Assembly (NCBI GenBank): GCA_016281335.1
Contig: JAEEIK010000110.1
Span: 1 to 64,000 of the forward strand
Direction: 5' to 3'
From: Lachnospiraceae bacterium
Lineage (GTDB): Bacteria > Bacillota > Clostridia > Lachnospirales > Lachnospiraceae
DNA: 64,000 nucleotides
The first letter of the stretch is position 1. Each line of letters begins with the position of its first letter. Below the pieces are notes generated by a model. It did not search any database. It was not told the origin of the DNA and worked only from the letters and a program-made list of their open reading frames with translations. Both the position numbers and the translations under genes were made by a program. This document shows positions 43,878 to 51,848 of the stretch, one piece after another.

Positions 43878-45733
43878 ATATCTCCTCTGGCTCTATACCA
43901 CTGTTCAAGCATCAGCACGTTCCATACAAGTCTGGGCGATCTTCCGTTCTTTACAAATTCTGCCCAGAGTTTTGAAACGATCCTGCCATCCACTAACCTG
44001 TCTTTGGCGCACTGCGGTGAGTTCATCAGTTCTCCGGCCCATTCTGCCGTATCTCCCTCGGTAAGCCATTTATTAAGGGGCACCGAAAATCCCTTCTTCG
44101 GCCTGTCCATCAGCTCCTTCGGAACATATCTGTACAGTACTTCCTTAAGGACTTTCTTTCCGTTATTCATATCACATAGATATTCCTGTGGAAGACTTAA
44201 GGCAAATTCCGCAACATCCTTATCCAGCATAGGTATCCTGTTCTCAAGACTCACAGCCATTCCTGCCCTGTCCACCTTGACCAGTATATCTTCGGGATGG
44301 TACACCAGCATATCATCCAGCATCAGTTCTTTCAGATCTCCGCCTCCGAGCGGATCACGCCTGATGCTCATATCATGACCGCAAAGCGAAGCAATGAGCG
44401 GATCGTAATGATCCACGGCAGCCTTCAGCTCGCGTATGTTACGCGCAGCTATGCATTTGCCCGCACGGTAAGCAGTTTTGCCGGGCACACACTTTAGCAT
44501 CTTTCCTGCCGCTTTTCCGGCTGCTGAAGGCAAACACTTTGTCCTGTTCCAGAGCTTCAGCATCTTCGGATAGGTGGCATAGCCTCCGAAAAGTTCGTCC
44601 CCCGCATCACCGCTCAAGACCACAGTCACATGTTCCCTTGCCATGCGGCTTACAAGATATGTAGGTATCTGTGACGAATCGGCATAGGGCTCACCGTAAA
44701 TATACGGTATCTTCGGTATCACGGCCTTCATCTCGGCTTCACTGACATACTGCTCGTTATGCTTTGTTCCTATGTGTTCCGCAATAGCTTTTGCGAAAGG
44801 AGCTTCATCATATTTCGGATCATCAAAACCTATGGTAAAGCTTGAGGTATCCTCTCCCTTTACTGCCTTGGCAAGAGCCGTGATGCAGGCGCTGTCTATA
44901 CCGCCTGAAAGGTAGGTTCCTACCGGCACATCGGCAACCAGCATGGAACTTACCGCCGCTTTCAGCCGCCTGTCAAGTTCATCCACAGCCTCAGCAAAGC
45001 TTCCCTTAAAGGGTTGCTCATATATCTCCTCCGCTTTTTTCCTGAGATCATAATAACGCTGCTTTTTACATTTTTTTTCCCCGAAAGGCTCCGCCAGCTC
45101 CATGACACAGCCGGGGGGCAGCTTGTATACACCCTTCCAGATGGTCTTCGGCGCGGGTATATATCCGAGGAGCATATATTCCGGGATGACCTCCCTGTTG
45201 ATCTCATCCTCAAAGCCGGGAAAACAGCGGATCGCAGCTATCTCAGAGGCAAATACAAAATGCCCTTTTATAAACGCATAGTACAGCGGCTTCTCACCGA
45301 AACGGTCTCTGGCAAGGGTCAGCTTCTTTTCTTCTCTGTCATACAAGGCAAAGGCAAACATGCCTTTTATCGTATCGAGGCTTTTCTTAACACCAAGGCT
45401 CTCAAAGGCCTCCAGCAATACTTCCGTATCCGACGTGCCTCTGTATTCCCTTGCTCCCGAAGCTTTTTCCACCGCTTCCTTCAAGGCTCCCGTATTATAT
45501 ATCTCACCGTTATAAACGATCACAAACCTTTCGGATGCGCTCTTCATCGGCTGCGCCCCGGCGCTGCTTAAGTCCCTTATGGACAGCCTGCGATGCCCAA
45601 GAGTCACGCCCGAATTCTCATCTATCCAGCAGCCTCCGGCATCAGGTCCCCTGTGGTACAGTCTCTGATCCATTCTGTTGATGATATCTTCACGCCCGGG
45701 AACGTCAGCAATAAACCCGGCTATACCGCACAC
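43874..45733 (-). CDS. asnB: Asparagine synthase (glutamine-hydrolysing) family amidotransferase
   Basis: 619 aa. MCGIAGFIADV gives the N-terminal nucleophile Cys2; RGPDAGG, GHRRLSI and YNGEIYN complete the glutaminase domain. The synthetase domain has the PP-loop YLSGGIDSACI and LSGDAGDELFGGYATY. In polysaccharide clusters such proteins amidate uronic acids (for example GalNAcA to GalNAcAN). The TviB/TviC pair at 58.8-61.1 kb supplies UDP-GalNAcA, which supports that role; free asparagine synthesis is the alternative. The start is a GTG with GGAGG about 9 nt upstream; two bases separate it from the flippase stop. Confidence 0.93.
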   Translation of the reverse strand: MCGIAGFIADVPGREDIINRMDQRLYHRGPDAGGCWIDENSGVTLGHRRLSIRDLSSAGAQPMKSASERFVIVYNGEIYNTGALKEAVEKASGAREYRGTSDTEVLLEAFESLGVKKSLDTIKGMFAFALYDREEKKLTLARDRFGEKPLYYAFIKGHFVFASEIAAIRCFPGFEDEINREVIPEYMLLGYIPAPKTIWKGVYKLPPGCVMELAEPFGEKKCKKQRYYDLRKKAEEIYEQPFKGSFAEAVDELDRRLKAAVSSMLVADVPVGTYLSGGIDSACITALAKAVKGEDTSSFTIGFDDPKYDEAPFAKAIAEHIGTKHNEQYVSEAEMKAVIPKIPYIYGEPYADSSQIPTYLVSRMAREHVTVVLSGDAGDELFGGYATYPKMLKLWNRTKCLPSAAGKAAGKMLKCVPGKTAYRAGKCIAARNIRELKAAVDHYDPLIASLCGHDMSIRRDPLGGGDLKELMLDDMLVYHPEDILVKVDRAGMAVSLENRIPMLDKDVAEFALSLPQEYLCDMNNGKKVLKEVLYRYVPKELMDRPKKGFSVPLNKWLTEGDTAEWAGELMNSPQCAKDRLVDGRIVSKLWAEFVKNGRSPRLVWNVLMLEQWYRARGDI

Positions 45734-45734
45734 C

Positions 45735-47480
45735 TTATCTTCCCTCCAGGGTGGTCCTGCTTATCCTGCCATTCTCTACCTTATAGAGTATATCGCAGTT
45801 CTCAACGGTCTTCAGGCGGTGGGCTATGATGACCATGGTCTTCCTGCCTTTCAGAGCATTTATCGCTCCCATTATGGCTGCCTCGGTATCATTGTCAAGG
45901 GCGCTGGTAGCCTCGTCAAATACCAGCAGTTCAGGATCATTGTAAAGAGCCCTTGCTATGCCTATCCTCTGTCTCTGGCCGCCGCTTACCCTTACGCCGC
46001 GCTCGCCTATGGAGGTATCAAGTCCCTCAGGCAACTCACGCACAAACTCGTCTATCTGGGCTTCCTTCAATACTTCCCATATACGCGCCTCGTCCTGCTT
46101 TTCCTTCTCTATGCCGAACGCCACATTCTCCCTTATGCTGCCGTCCAGCATAAAGATATTCTGGGCGATATAACCCACATTTGCCAGCCATTCCGCATCC
46201 GAAACATTAACAGTCTTGCCGTCAGCCGTAATAGTGCCGCCATTCAGCTTAAGCAGGCCCAGCAGTATATCAACCACCGTGGTCTTGCCGGCTCCCGATG
46301 CGCCTATCACTCCTACCGTACTGCCTATGGGTATCTCCATATCCGCCTCATTAAGTATCAGGCGCTCGGTATTCGGATAACTGTAACTTATCTTTTCAAG
46401 CAGTATCTTATCATTATATTTTCCCTTGACCACTTCTCTGTCCGTGATCTCTCTCTGCTTTATGGAAGCAACGTCCAGATTATCGCAGACCAGATTCAGC
46501 GAAGGCTCAAAATATGCGATAGCTCCCATATGGGCCGATATCCTGTTTACGCTGGGCATCAGCCTTACCGCCGCCATGGCAAAAGCCGAAAGCAGAGGAA
46601 TACGATCCAGCAGATCGGTGCCCGTCATTACCAGCACAAACATATAGATCAGCATGCCGACTATGCATACGGTCTCGATTATCAGCCTCGGCATGTTTTT
46701 AAGCACGGTATACTTGCAGCCCACCCAGGCAAGCTTCTCGTAATCCGTAGAATACTCCCTTATAAAGAAATTCTCTTTGGCCGCCACCTTCACGTCCTTG
46801 ATACCCATAAGGCCATGCTGCATGGTCTTCATGGTCTTTCCCTGAAGATCCACTCTCTCGCTTCCGAGCTTACCGAGAGTAGGCTTCAACACCTTCACTA
46901 TCACCAGTACCATTACCAGCATAAGAGCCGCTATTCCCAGAGTCATCAGAGGATCCAGGATGAACAGGAAGATGCACATGCAGGCAGATACAGCCACCTC
47001 GCTGATCAGCAGCAGGCTTTCCTGCAAAAGTTCGAATACATGGGGAATATCCGTATGAAGCGTCCTTAACATGTCCGCAGTCTCTGCATTAAGATAGAAT
47101 TCATAAGGTCTGTTCATGAATTCCCCGAAAAGCTTTATAGCTGTTTCGTTCTGGGTCTTTGCCACAAACTTTGTCTGGATATAAGACTGAAAAAGAAGAT
47201 AAGCATTCTTGAATACAAAGACGGCGATGGCCACGATCAGCATCAGCAGGACAAAATCCGTATTTGAAAGGCCATCAAGTCCGAAAGCAGTGATAAGTCC
47301 CTTAACCTTCTCGTTTCCGAGCACATCTTCGGGACTCACGACTACAGAAATAAGGGGGATTATTACCCCCACTCCCAGAAGCTCCAATAAAGAACCTATA
47401 AATATGGTCAAAGTAAGAAGCAGCACTTTCCTTTTCTGCTTCTTATCCAGCATATACTTCAATCTGCGGTATACATTCAT
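45735..47480 (-). CDS. pglK: PglK-like ABC flippase for lipid-linked oligosaccharide (copy 2)
   Basis: 581-aa half-transporter paralogous to the one at 35.1-36.9 kb. N-terminus YMLDKKQKRKVLLLTLTIFI, then ELLGVGVIIPLISV; ATPase with Walker A GASGAGKTT, signature VSGGQRQRIGIARAL and Walker B LLVFDEATSALD. First gene of unit C behind a near-consensus promoter. Predicted to flip undecaprenyl-PP-linked oligosaccharide to the outer face for polymerisation by Wzy-like proteins. Why two copies exist is unknown; they may serve different repeat units or form a heterodimer. Confidence 0.85.
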   Translation of the reverse strand: MNVYRRLKYMLDKKQKRKVLLLTLTIFIGSLLELLGVGVIIPLISVVVSPEDVLGNEKVKGLITAFGLDGLSNTDFVLLMLIVAIAVFVFKNAYLLFQSYIQTKFVAKTQNETAIKLFGEFMNRPYEFYLNAETADMLRTLHTDIPHVFELLQESLLLISEVAVSACMCIFLFILDPLMTLGIAALMLVMVLVIVKVLKPTLGKLGSERVDLQGKTMKTMQHGLMGIKDVKVAAKENFFIREYSTDYEKLAWVGCKYTVLKNMPRLIIETVCIVGMLIYMFVLVMTGTDLLDRIPLLSAFAMAAVRLMPSVNRISAHMGAIAYFEPSLNLVCDNLDVASIKQREITDREVVKGKYNDKILLEKISYSYPNTERLILNEADMEIPIGSTVGVIGASGAGKTTVVDILLGLLKLNGGTITADGKTVNVSDAEWLANVGYIAQNIFMLDGSIRENVAFGIEKEKQDEARIWEVLKEAQIDEFVRELPEGLDTSIGERGVRVSGGQRQRIGIARALYNDPELLVFDEATSALDNDTEAAIMGAINALKGRKTMVIIAHRLKTVENCDILYKVENGRISRTTLEGR

Positions 47481-47541
47481 ACAGCAAGTAATCCTCGTCT
47501 CGATCCGGGCCGGCCATCCGCTCCCGAACTACAATATATAC

Positions 47542-47555
47542 CGATAATTTTATCG
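47542..47555. promoter_or_regulatory. Inverted repeat over the -10 of the unit C promoter
   Basis: CGATAA-TT-TTATCG is a perfect 6-bp inverted repeat with a 2-nt centre, exactly covering the -10 box. A repressor bound here would block transcription of the flippase operon. No known operator was matched. Confidence 0.4.
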
Positions 47556-47576
47556 TAAAATACAAGGTATTGTCAA
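47547..47576 (-). promoter_or_regulatory. Sigma-A promoter of unit C
   Basis: On the minus strand a perfect TTGACA (47571-47576), 18 nt, then TAAAAT (47547-47552). Predicted start near 47540, about 60 nt before the flippase ATG. The 134-nt gap 47481-47614 otherwise holds only a short imperfect hairpin (about 47582-47602) without a T run and no gene. Confidence 0.7.
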
Positions 47577-47614
47577 GCTACACCACTGTCTTAAGCGGTG
47601 GCGTCAACTATTTC

Positions 47615-50224
47615 TTATCTTACCGTAATGAGAGTTTCATAATCAATCTGTTTTACCGTCATTATCAGCTTCGTAGATCCCGGGCTTACTCCGGTCACCC
47701 TTCCCTTGGCATCCACGCTTGCAACCGCCTCATTCTCGATCCTGTAAGTTATCTCTGAGGGGTTCGCGTTCATGACGGCTGTATTAACGCTTTTGCCGAC
47801 CTTTACGCTATACTTCGATCTGCTGAACTGCGGCATTTTGATCTTCAGCTTGATCGTCAGTTTCTTCGCCTTCATTCCCTTTCCTGCCGGGAAGGTCACC
47901 GTAAGCCTGACTGTACCGGATTTTTTGATCTTAAGCAGGCCGTCTTTATCAACTTCGGCGATCTTCCTGCTCGAGGACTTCCAGCTTTCCGGCTTCACGC
48001 TTGCCTTTATATATGTGTTGAGATCAAGGTTACCCCTGCGTCCTATCTCCGTTATCTGAGCCTTATCAACTTCAGGAACTTCCACCGTGACAGTTTTAAG
48101 CGCTAAAGTTTCCCCCTTTGCATCCAGCGCAGCTATTGTGATCTTTCCGCTCTTTTGCACTTTAAGGCTGCTGCCCTTGATCTTTATTGCAGCCTTATCA
48201 CCGTCAATAACGTTAAAGCTTTTTATTCCTTTTACTCCGGCAAAAACTGTTTTCTTAAGCTTCAGTGATTTAACGGCTAAAACATCCGCTCCTGCCTTGT
48301 ATTTTGTCAGATCAGCCTTGTCAGGTCCCAGCGGGGACGGGGTATCCGTCGGTTCCGTAGGCTCTTCGGGTGTCACGGGATCCACAGGATTGACAGGATC
48401 GTCAGGATTTACCGGATCCACAGGATTGACAGGATCGTCAGGATTTACCGGCTTCTCTGGATCCTCAGGATTTACCGGTTCTACGGGATCTTCCGGATTT
48501 ACCGGATTTACCGGATCCACCGGGTTGACCGGATTCACGGGGTCCTCCGGATCTGTCGGATTGACAGGCTGTGTATACTCATACTGAATATAGATATCCG
48601 TGACTTCCGTTGTCAGTTCTTTATCTGCAAACATCAGGCCGCAGAAATTGCATTTCCAGTATTCTATATTTCCTTTTCTTGTCGGCGTCGCTGCTTTTGC
48701 CTCATAATGATATACGCTGTGTCCATGGGCTGGCTTGATAATGTCTTCCGCAGACATTTCCTGCTTCCTGTTTCTTGTCGAAAACATTTTACCGCAGTCA
48801 CGGCATTTCCAATATTCATAATTACCGTCTGTGGTACAAGCGGCCGGAATACTGTCAATGAGTTCCAGATCATGCTCTTTTTCGCTGATATAATCTACCC
48901 TGACTTTATCACAGTCCTTACAATGATATACTTTATTACCGCTCACCGTGCATGTAGCCTCTTTGGTCACAACTCCCCTATCCCAGTGATGGATTATCTT
49001 TTTAATGCTTTCATCCCAAGCCTGTGAGAAATGAACTGTCACCGTTCCGGCTTTTGATCCGATAGGCTCTCCGCTGATGCCTTCGATGGCATTCCACTGT
49101 TCTTCCGTTCCTTCGTAGTAAACGTCTGTTATGTATGAGTTCAGAAAGACTTTCTCACCGATAGAAATAACGGAATCCGGAATATATACATTATTAATAT
49201 CCTTGCCACCTATAAGCGCTCCGCCTCTTATTGCTTTCAAGCCTTTGGAAAGCGCCACGCCTGTGATATTACGGCTGTTGGAATAAAACATGCTGCCGTC
49301 ATCATAACCCACTCCATAAATAATATTGAATCCATAGCTATACGGTATTATCACATCTTCATCTATGCCGCAATATGAAAAGATATATTTATTATAGGTA
49401 TCATTTCCGTAGAGTCCCAGGCGGAAGGGCTGTGTTTCTGAAATATCATAAGACCTGGGCAGAGTTGTCTCATAATAAGAAGCCTCCGCCAGATAATACT
49501 TTCCGTCTATCTTTACCATGGGACAGCGGTGGCTGTCGGAACAATCCACCATGTAATCTATCCCTGCCATATTGCAGAGTTTGCATATGGTATCCGTACT
49601 CGCCCAGCAATCACCGCAATTATACAGCATCATATCCTGCCATTTCTGGTACTTCACATTATAGATCGTATTCTCGGCTACCCACCTGGTAAAAGCAGAA
49701 AGCTTCTCCATGTCTGTCTCTGCGCCTTCCACGCATTGATCATAAACAGCCTGTATTCTGTCCTCTGCGTACTGCCGTCCCAGTTCCACAAGCGTTATCT
49801 TTATGTCCTGATGCATATCTCCGTAATAGACGCGGAGCACAGCCGTGCCGGGATAATATTCTATCTCGTCATAATGTTCGGGAGGATAATAGTAGATCAT
49901 GCTTCCTCCCTGCCCATTGACTATATATGAGGGAGACGGTTCGATCACACCGTCGCGGGTGATGTCCACATCACCGTTCATTTCTATAAATTTCCAGCTG
50001 AGCTTATAGCCTGTATCTCCTGCGCTCAGGGCATAAGATGTGGGCTGGTCTTCGCCGGGACTTCCCACCACTTCTTCCACTACGCTGTTAACGCAGTATA
50101 TGCGTATCTCATCCGGAAACAGCTTTTCCCCGTCAGCCGGATCAGCCTGTGAAACTATACCTGTCAGCATCACGATCGCTGCCACTGATAAAAGCATTAT
50201 CATCCTTTTCATCAAGTTCTTCAT
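47615..50224 (-). CDS. Secreted transglutaminase-like surface protein with zinc-ribbon-like repeats, Pro-rich spacer and Ig-like tail
   Basis: 869 aa, extracellular. Signal peptide 1-27 (IMLLSVAAIVMLTGIVSQA). Residues about 150-255 form a transglutaminase/protease-like core: NCGDCWAST (Cys206), HRCPMVKIDGKYYLAEASYY (His232, Asp240). A short BspA-like leucine-rich stretch follows (about 325-400). Three Cys-x2-Cys modules appear at about 434-440, 473-480 and 524-529 (YWKCRDCGKMF, YWKCNFCGLMF). A PVNPxDP repeat spacer covers 552-625, then Lys-rich BIG2/Ig-like beta domains to the end. No LPXTG or membrane anchor is visible. Lies among glycosyltransferase genes, so it may act on or bind the cell surface; function unproven. 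Weak ribosome site before the ATG. Confidence 0.85.
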   Translation of the reverse strand: MKNLMKRMIMLLSVAAIVMLTGIVSQADPADGEKLFPDEIRIYCVNSVVEEVVGSPGEDQPTSYALSAGDTGYKLSWKFIEMNGDVDITRDGVIEPSPSYIVNGQGGSMIYYYPPEHYDEIEYYPGTAVLRVYYGDMHQDIKITLVELGRQYAEDRIQAVYDQCVEGAETDMEKLSAFTRWVAENTIYNVKYQKWQDMMLYNCGDCWASTDTICKLCNMAGIDYMVDCSDSHRCPMVKIDGKYYLAEASYYETTLPRSYDISETQPFRLGLYGNDTYNKYIFSYCGIDEDVIIPYSYGFNIIYGVGYDDGSMFYSNSRNITGVALSKGLKAIRGGALIGGKDINNVYIPDSVISIGEKVFLNSYITDVYYEGTEEQWNAIEGISGEPIGSKAGTVTVHFSQAWDESIKKIIHHWDRGVVTKEATCTVSGNKVYHCKDCDKVRVDYISEKEHDLELIDSIPAACTTDGNYEYWKCRDCGKMFSTRNRKQEMSAEDIIKPAHGHSVYHYEAKAATPTRKGNIEYWKCNFCGLMFADKELTTEVTDIYIQYEYTQPVNPTDPEDPVNPVNPVDPVNPVNPEDPVEPVNPEDPEKPVNPDDPVNPVDPVNPDDPVNPVDPVTPEEPTEPTDTPSPLGPDKADLTKYKAGADVLAVKSLKLKKTVFAGVKGIKSFNVIDGDKAAIKIKGSSLKVQKSGKITIAALDAKGETLALKTVTVEVPEVDKAQITEIGRRGNLDLNTYIKASVKPESWKSSSRKIAEVDKDGLLKIKKSGTVRLTVTFPAGKGMKAKKLTIKLKIKMPQFSRSKYSVKVGKSVNTAVMNANPSEITYRIENEAVASVDAKGRVTGVSPGSTKLIMTVKQIDYETLITVR
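48349..48571. repeat. PVNPxDP-encoding repeat tract
   Basis: Degenerate 9-18 nt repeats encode about 74 residues of the Pro/Asn/Asp-rich spacer of the surface protein. Such tracts change length by slippage and usually project a domain away from the wall. Confidence 0.85.
48378..48449. repeat. Exact 36-bp tandem duplication
   Basis: Positions 48378-48413 and 48414-48449 are identical 36-bp units starting GGATCCACAGG, encoding two copies of NPDDPVNPVDPV. Exact identity, including silent sites, implies a recent duplication within the older degenerate tract. Confidence 0.85.
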
Positions 50225-50272
50225 TATCGCACTTACCTCTTTTAAACTTTTTCGTATTATGATTTCTTTAGT

Positions 50273-51238
50273 TTACATGACTCTGCCTGTCAGTTTGATA
50301 TACAGTCTTAAAAGCGTCTCGGGAAAATACAGATATACTTCAGCAGCAAGCTGCTCTTTTTTACCTTTCTCGAGAATTTTATATTCGGCAAGTCCTGCCT
50401 TTCCCAGCTTCCGTATCTCTGCAAAGAATTCCTTATCATCGCTGTCGCGGCTTATGTATGCCCCGACAAAAAGAACGATCAGTTCCATGCGGTAGCGTTT
50501 GTATTCTTTCTGCAGATCGCCGTCGGACTCAGCTATCATACGGTCCAGAGCTTTTATCGAATCCAGCCAGCGCATTGACAGCTTTGATCTGGAAAGACTG
50601 CCGCTTCGTATAAACACTTCCCATAAAGGGCGGTTCATATAGTAAACACCTGCGCTTGATGAAATTGCTCTGTGCATATAGATGCGGTCTTCGCCCTGCT
50701 TAATGTCTTCATCAAACTTAAGGGTCTTAACAATACTTGCAGGAAACAGTTTATGACATACGCTCTGCAGATAGTAACTGCCCTTTGCAATGTCCATCAG
50801 GGCTTCCGTGGAAGTAAGTTCTTTGCAGCTTTTAAGCATGCCGGCTCTGGGAACGGCTGCTTCCCCTTCCTTTTTCAGAGAGCGATCCGCAGCGATTATC
50901 ATGTCAGGATACACGACAGCGGCATTCATCAGTTCCTCTATAGCTGAGGAAATGAGGCGGTCATCTCCGTCGAGGAAAGCCACATAGTCCCCGTTTATTT
51001 CGTCAATGCCGCTGTTCCTTGCTGCCGAGAGTCCGCCGTTTTCCCTGTTTATCAGCCTTATCCTTGCATCTTTCTCTGCCTGCTCCTCTATGAGCTTCAA
51101 TGTCCCATCCGTTGAGCCGTCATTTACGACCAGGATCTCAAGCTCTTTATATGTCTGGGATATAACAGACTCTATACAGCCCGTTATAAAGGCTTCCACA
51201 TTATATGCAGGTATTATGACCGTTACCGTTTTTGCCAT
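50273..51238 (-). CDS. GT2 glycosyltransferase
   Basis: 321-aa GT-A enzyme: VTVIIPAYNVEAFITGCIES, VNDGSTDGTLKLIEEQA, ENGGLSAARNSGIDE, AFLDGDDRLI and a C-terminal helical region. AAGGA lies before the ATG. It starts 40 nt from the divergent plus-strand acetyltransferase gene, so its own promoter must lie in or beyond that short gap, or it depends on antisense read-through; I could not identify a convincing one. Donor unknown. Confidence 0.9.
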   Translation of the reverse strand: MAKTVTVIIPAYNVEAFITGCIESVISQTYKELEILVVNDGSTDGTLKLIEEQAEKDARIRLINRENGGLSAARNSGIDEINGDYVAFLDGDDRLISSAIEELMNAAVVYPDMIIAADRSLKKEGEAAVPRAGMLKSCKELTSTEALMDIAKGSYYLQSVCHKLFPASIVKTLKFDEDIKQGEDRIYMHRAISSSAGVYYMNRPLWEVFIRSGSLSRSKLSMRWLDSIKALDRMIAESDGDLQKEYKRYRMELIVLFVGAYISRDSDDKEFFAEIRKLGKAGLAEYKILEKGKKEQLAAEVYLYFPETLLRLYIKLTGRVM

Positions 51239-51242
51239 GATA

Positions 51243-51271
51243 TTGACATCCTTATCCGCGTTTAATAAAAT
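51243..51271 (+). promoter_or_regulatory. Near-consensus sigma-A promoter of the plus-strand acetyltransferase gene
   Basis: TTGACA (51243-51248), 17 nt, TAAAAT (51266-51271). The expected transcription start, 7-8 nt past the -10, is 51278-51279, that is the first base of the ATG. It lies wholly in the 40-nt divergent gap. Confidence 0.75.
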
Positions 51272-51278
51272 ACTTTCT

Positions 51279-51848
51279 ATGAAAAAAGACCAACTGAAAT
51301 CCTTAATATCCGCAGATCTTTCCAGGGTGTACGAGCTGCCGCTTTCCTTTAAGGAACGCTTCTTCCTGCCCCCTGAGTTAAAATATCTGATCCTGTGGAG
51401 AAAGACCGCATATTACCGCAGCGCCGGCTCCTTATACGGTAAGTTTCTCTATCTGAAGCTTGAGGGCCTTATGCATAAGACTCATATACAGATACCGCCT
51501 GAAGTCTCAGCAGGTCCCGGCCTCTACATAGGCCACTTCGGCCGCATCATCATCCATCCTGAGGTAAAGCTTGGCAGGAACGTGAACCTTGCCACCGGCA
51601 TCACCATCGGCAAGCAGAACCGCGGCAAACATGAGGGCGTGCCCGTTATCGGCGATGATGTATGGATAGGCACCAATGCCGTGATCGTGGGTGGCATACA
51701 TATAGGCAATGACGTGCTCATAGCTCCGGGGGCCTATGTTAATACGGATATTCCCGATCACTCTGTCGTTATCGGAAATCCCGCAGTTATACATCCCTCC
51801 GAAAATGCCACGGCTTCCTACATCAACCGCCGTGTAGACGATAAGTAA
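51279..51848 (+). CDS. Hexapeptide-repeat acetyltransferase (serine acetyltransferase-like)
   Basis: Only plus-strand gene in the window; 189 aa. Left-handed beta-helix repeats run from about residue 85: GPGLYIGHFGRIIIHPEVKL, LATGITIGKQNRGKHEGV (the His and loop typical of CysE/WbbJ proteins), PVIGDDVWIGTNAVIVGGI, HIGNDVLIAPGAYVNTDI, then HSVVIGNPAVI. Such enzymes use acetyl-CoA to O-acetylate serine or sugars; here O-acetylation of the polysaccharide is more likely. The ATG at 51279 has no Shine-Dalgarno and coincides with the predicted transcript start. A longer frame back to 51006 is antisense to the GT2 gene. Its 3' end overlaps the converging GT2 gene by 31 nt. Confidence 0.9.
   Translation: MKKDQLKSLISADLSRVYELPLSFKERFFLPPELKYLILWRKTAYYRSAGSLYGKFLYLKLEGLMHKTHIQIPPEVSAGPGLYIGHFGRIIIHPEVKLGRNVNLATGITIGKQNRGKHEGVPVIGDDVWIGTNAVIVGGIHIGNDVLIAPGAYVNTDIPDHSVVIGNPAVIHPSENATASYINRRVDDK

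Noticed and set aside
47582-47602. Hairpin CCACTG-TCTTAAG-CGGTGG as a terminator of the surface-protein gene
   Set aside because: There is a mismatch on the transcribed strand and no T run after it; the region runs straight into the next promoter.
50225-50272. Promoter for the surface-protein gene in the 48-nt gap
   Set aside because: A CATAAT-like box is present but no matching -35 at a proper distance; too weak to list.
51006-51278. N-terminal extension of the plus-strand acetyltransferase frame
   Set aside because: It is antisense to the 5' end of the GT2 gene at 50.3-51.2 kb, has no family similarity, and the true family start is at 51279 beside a promoter.
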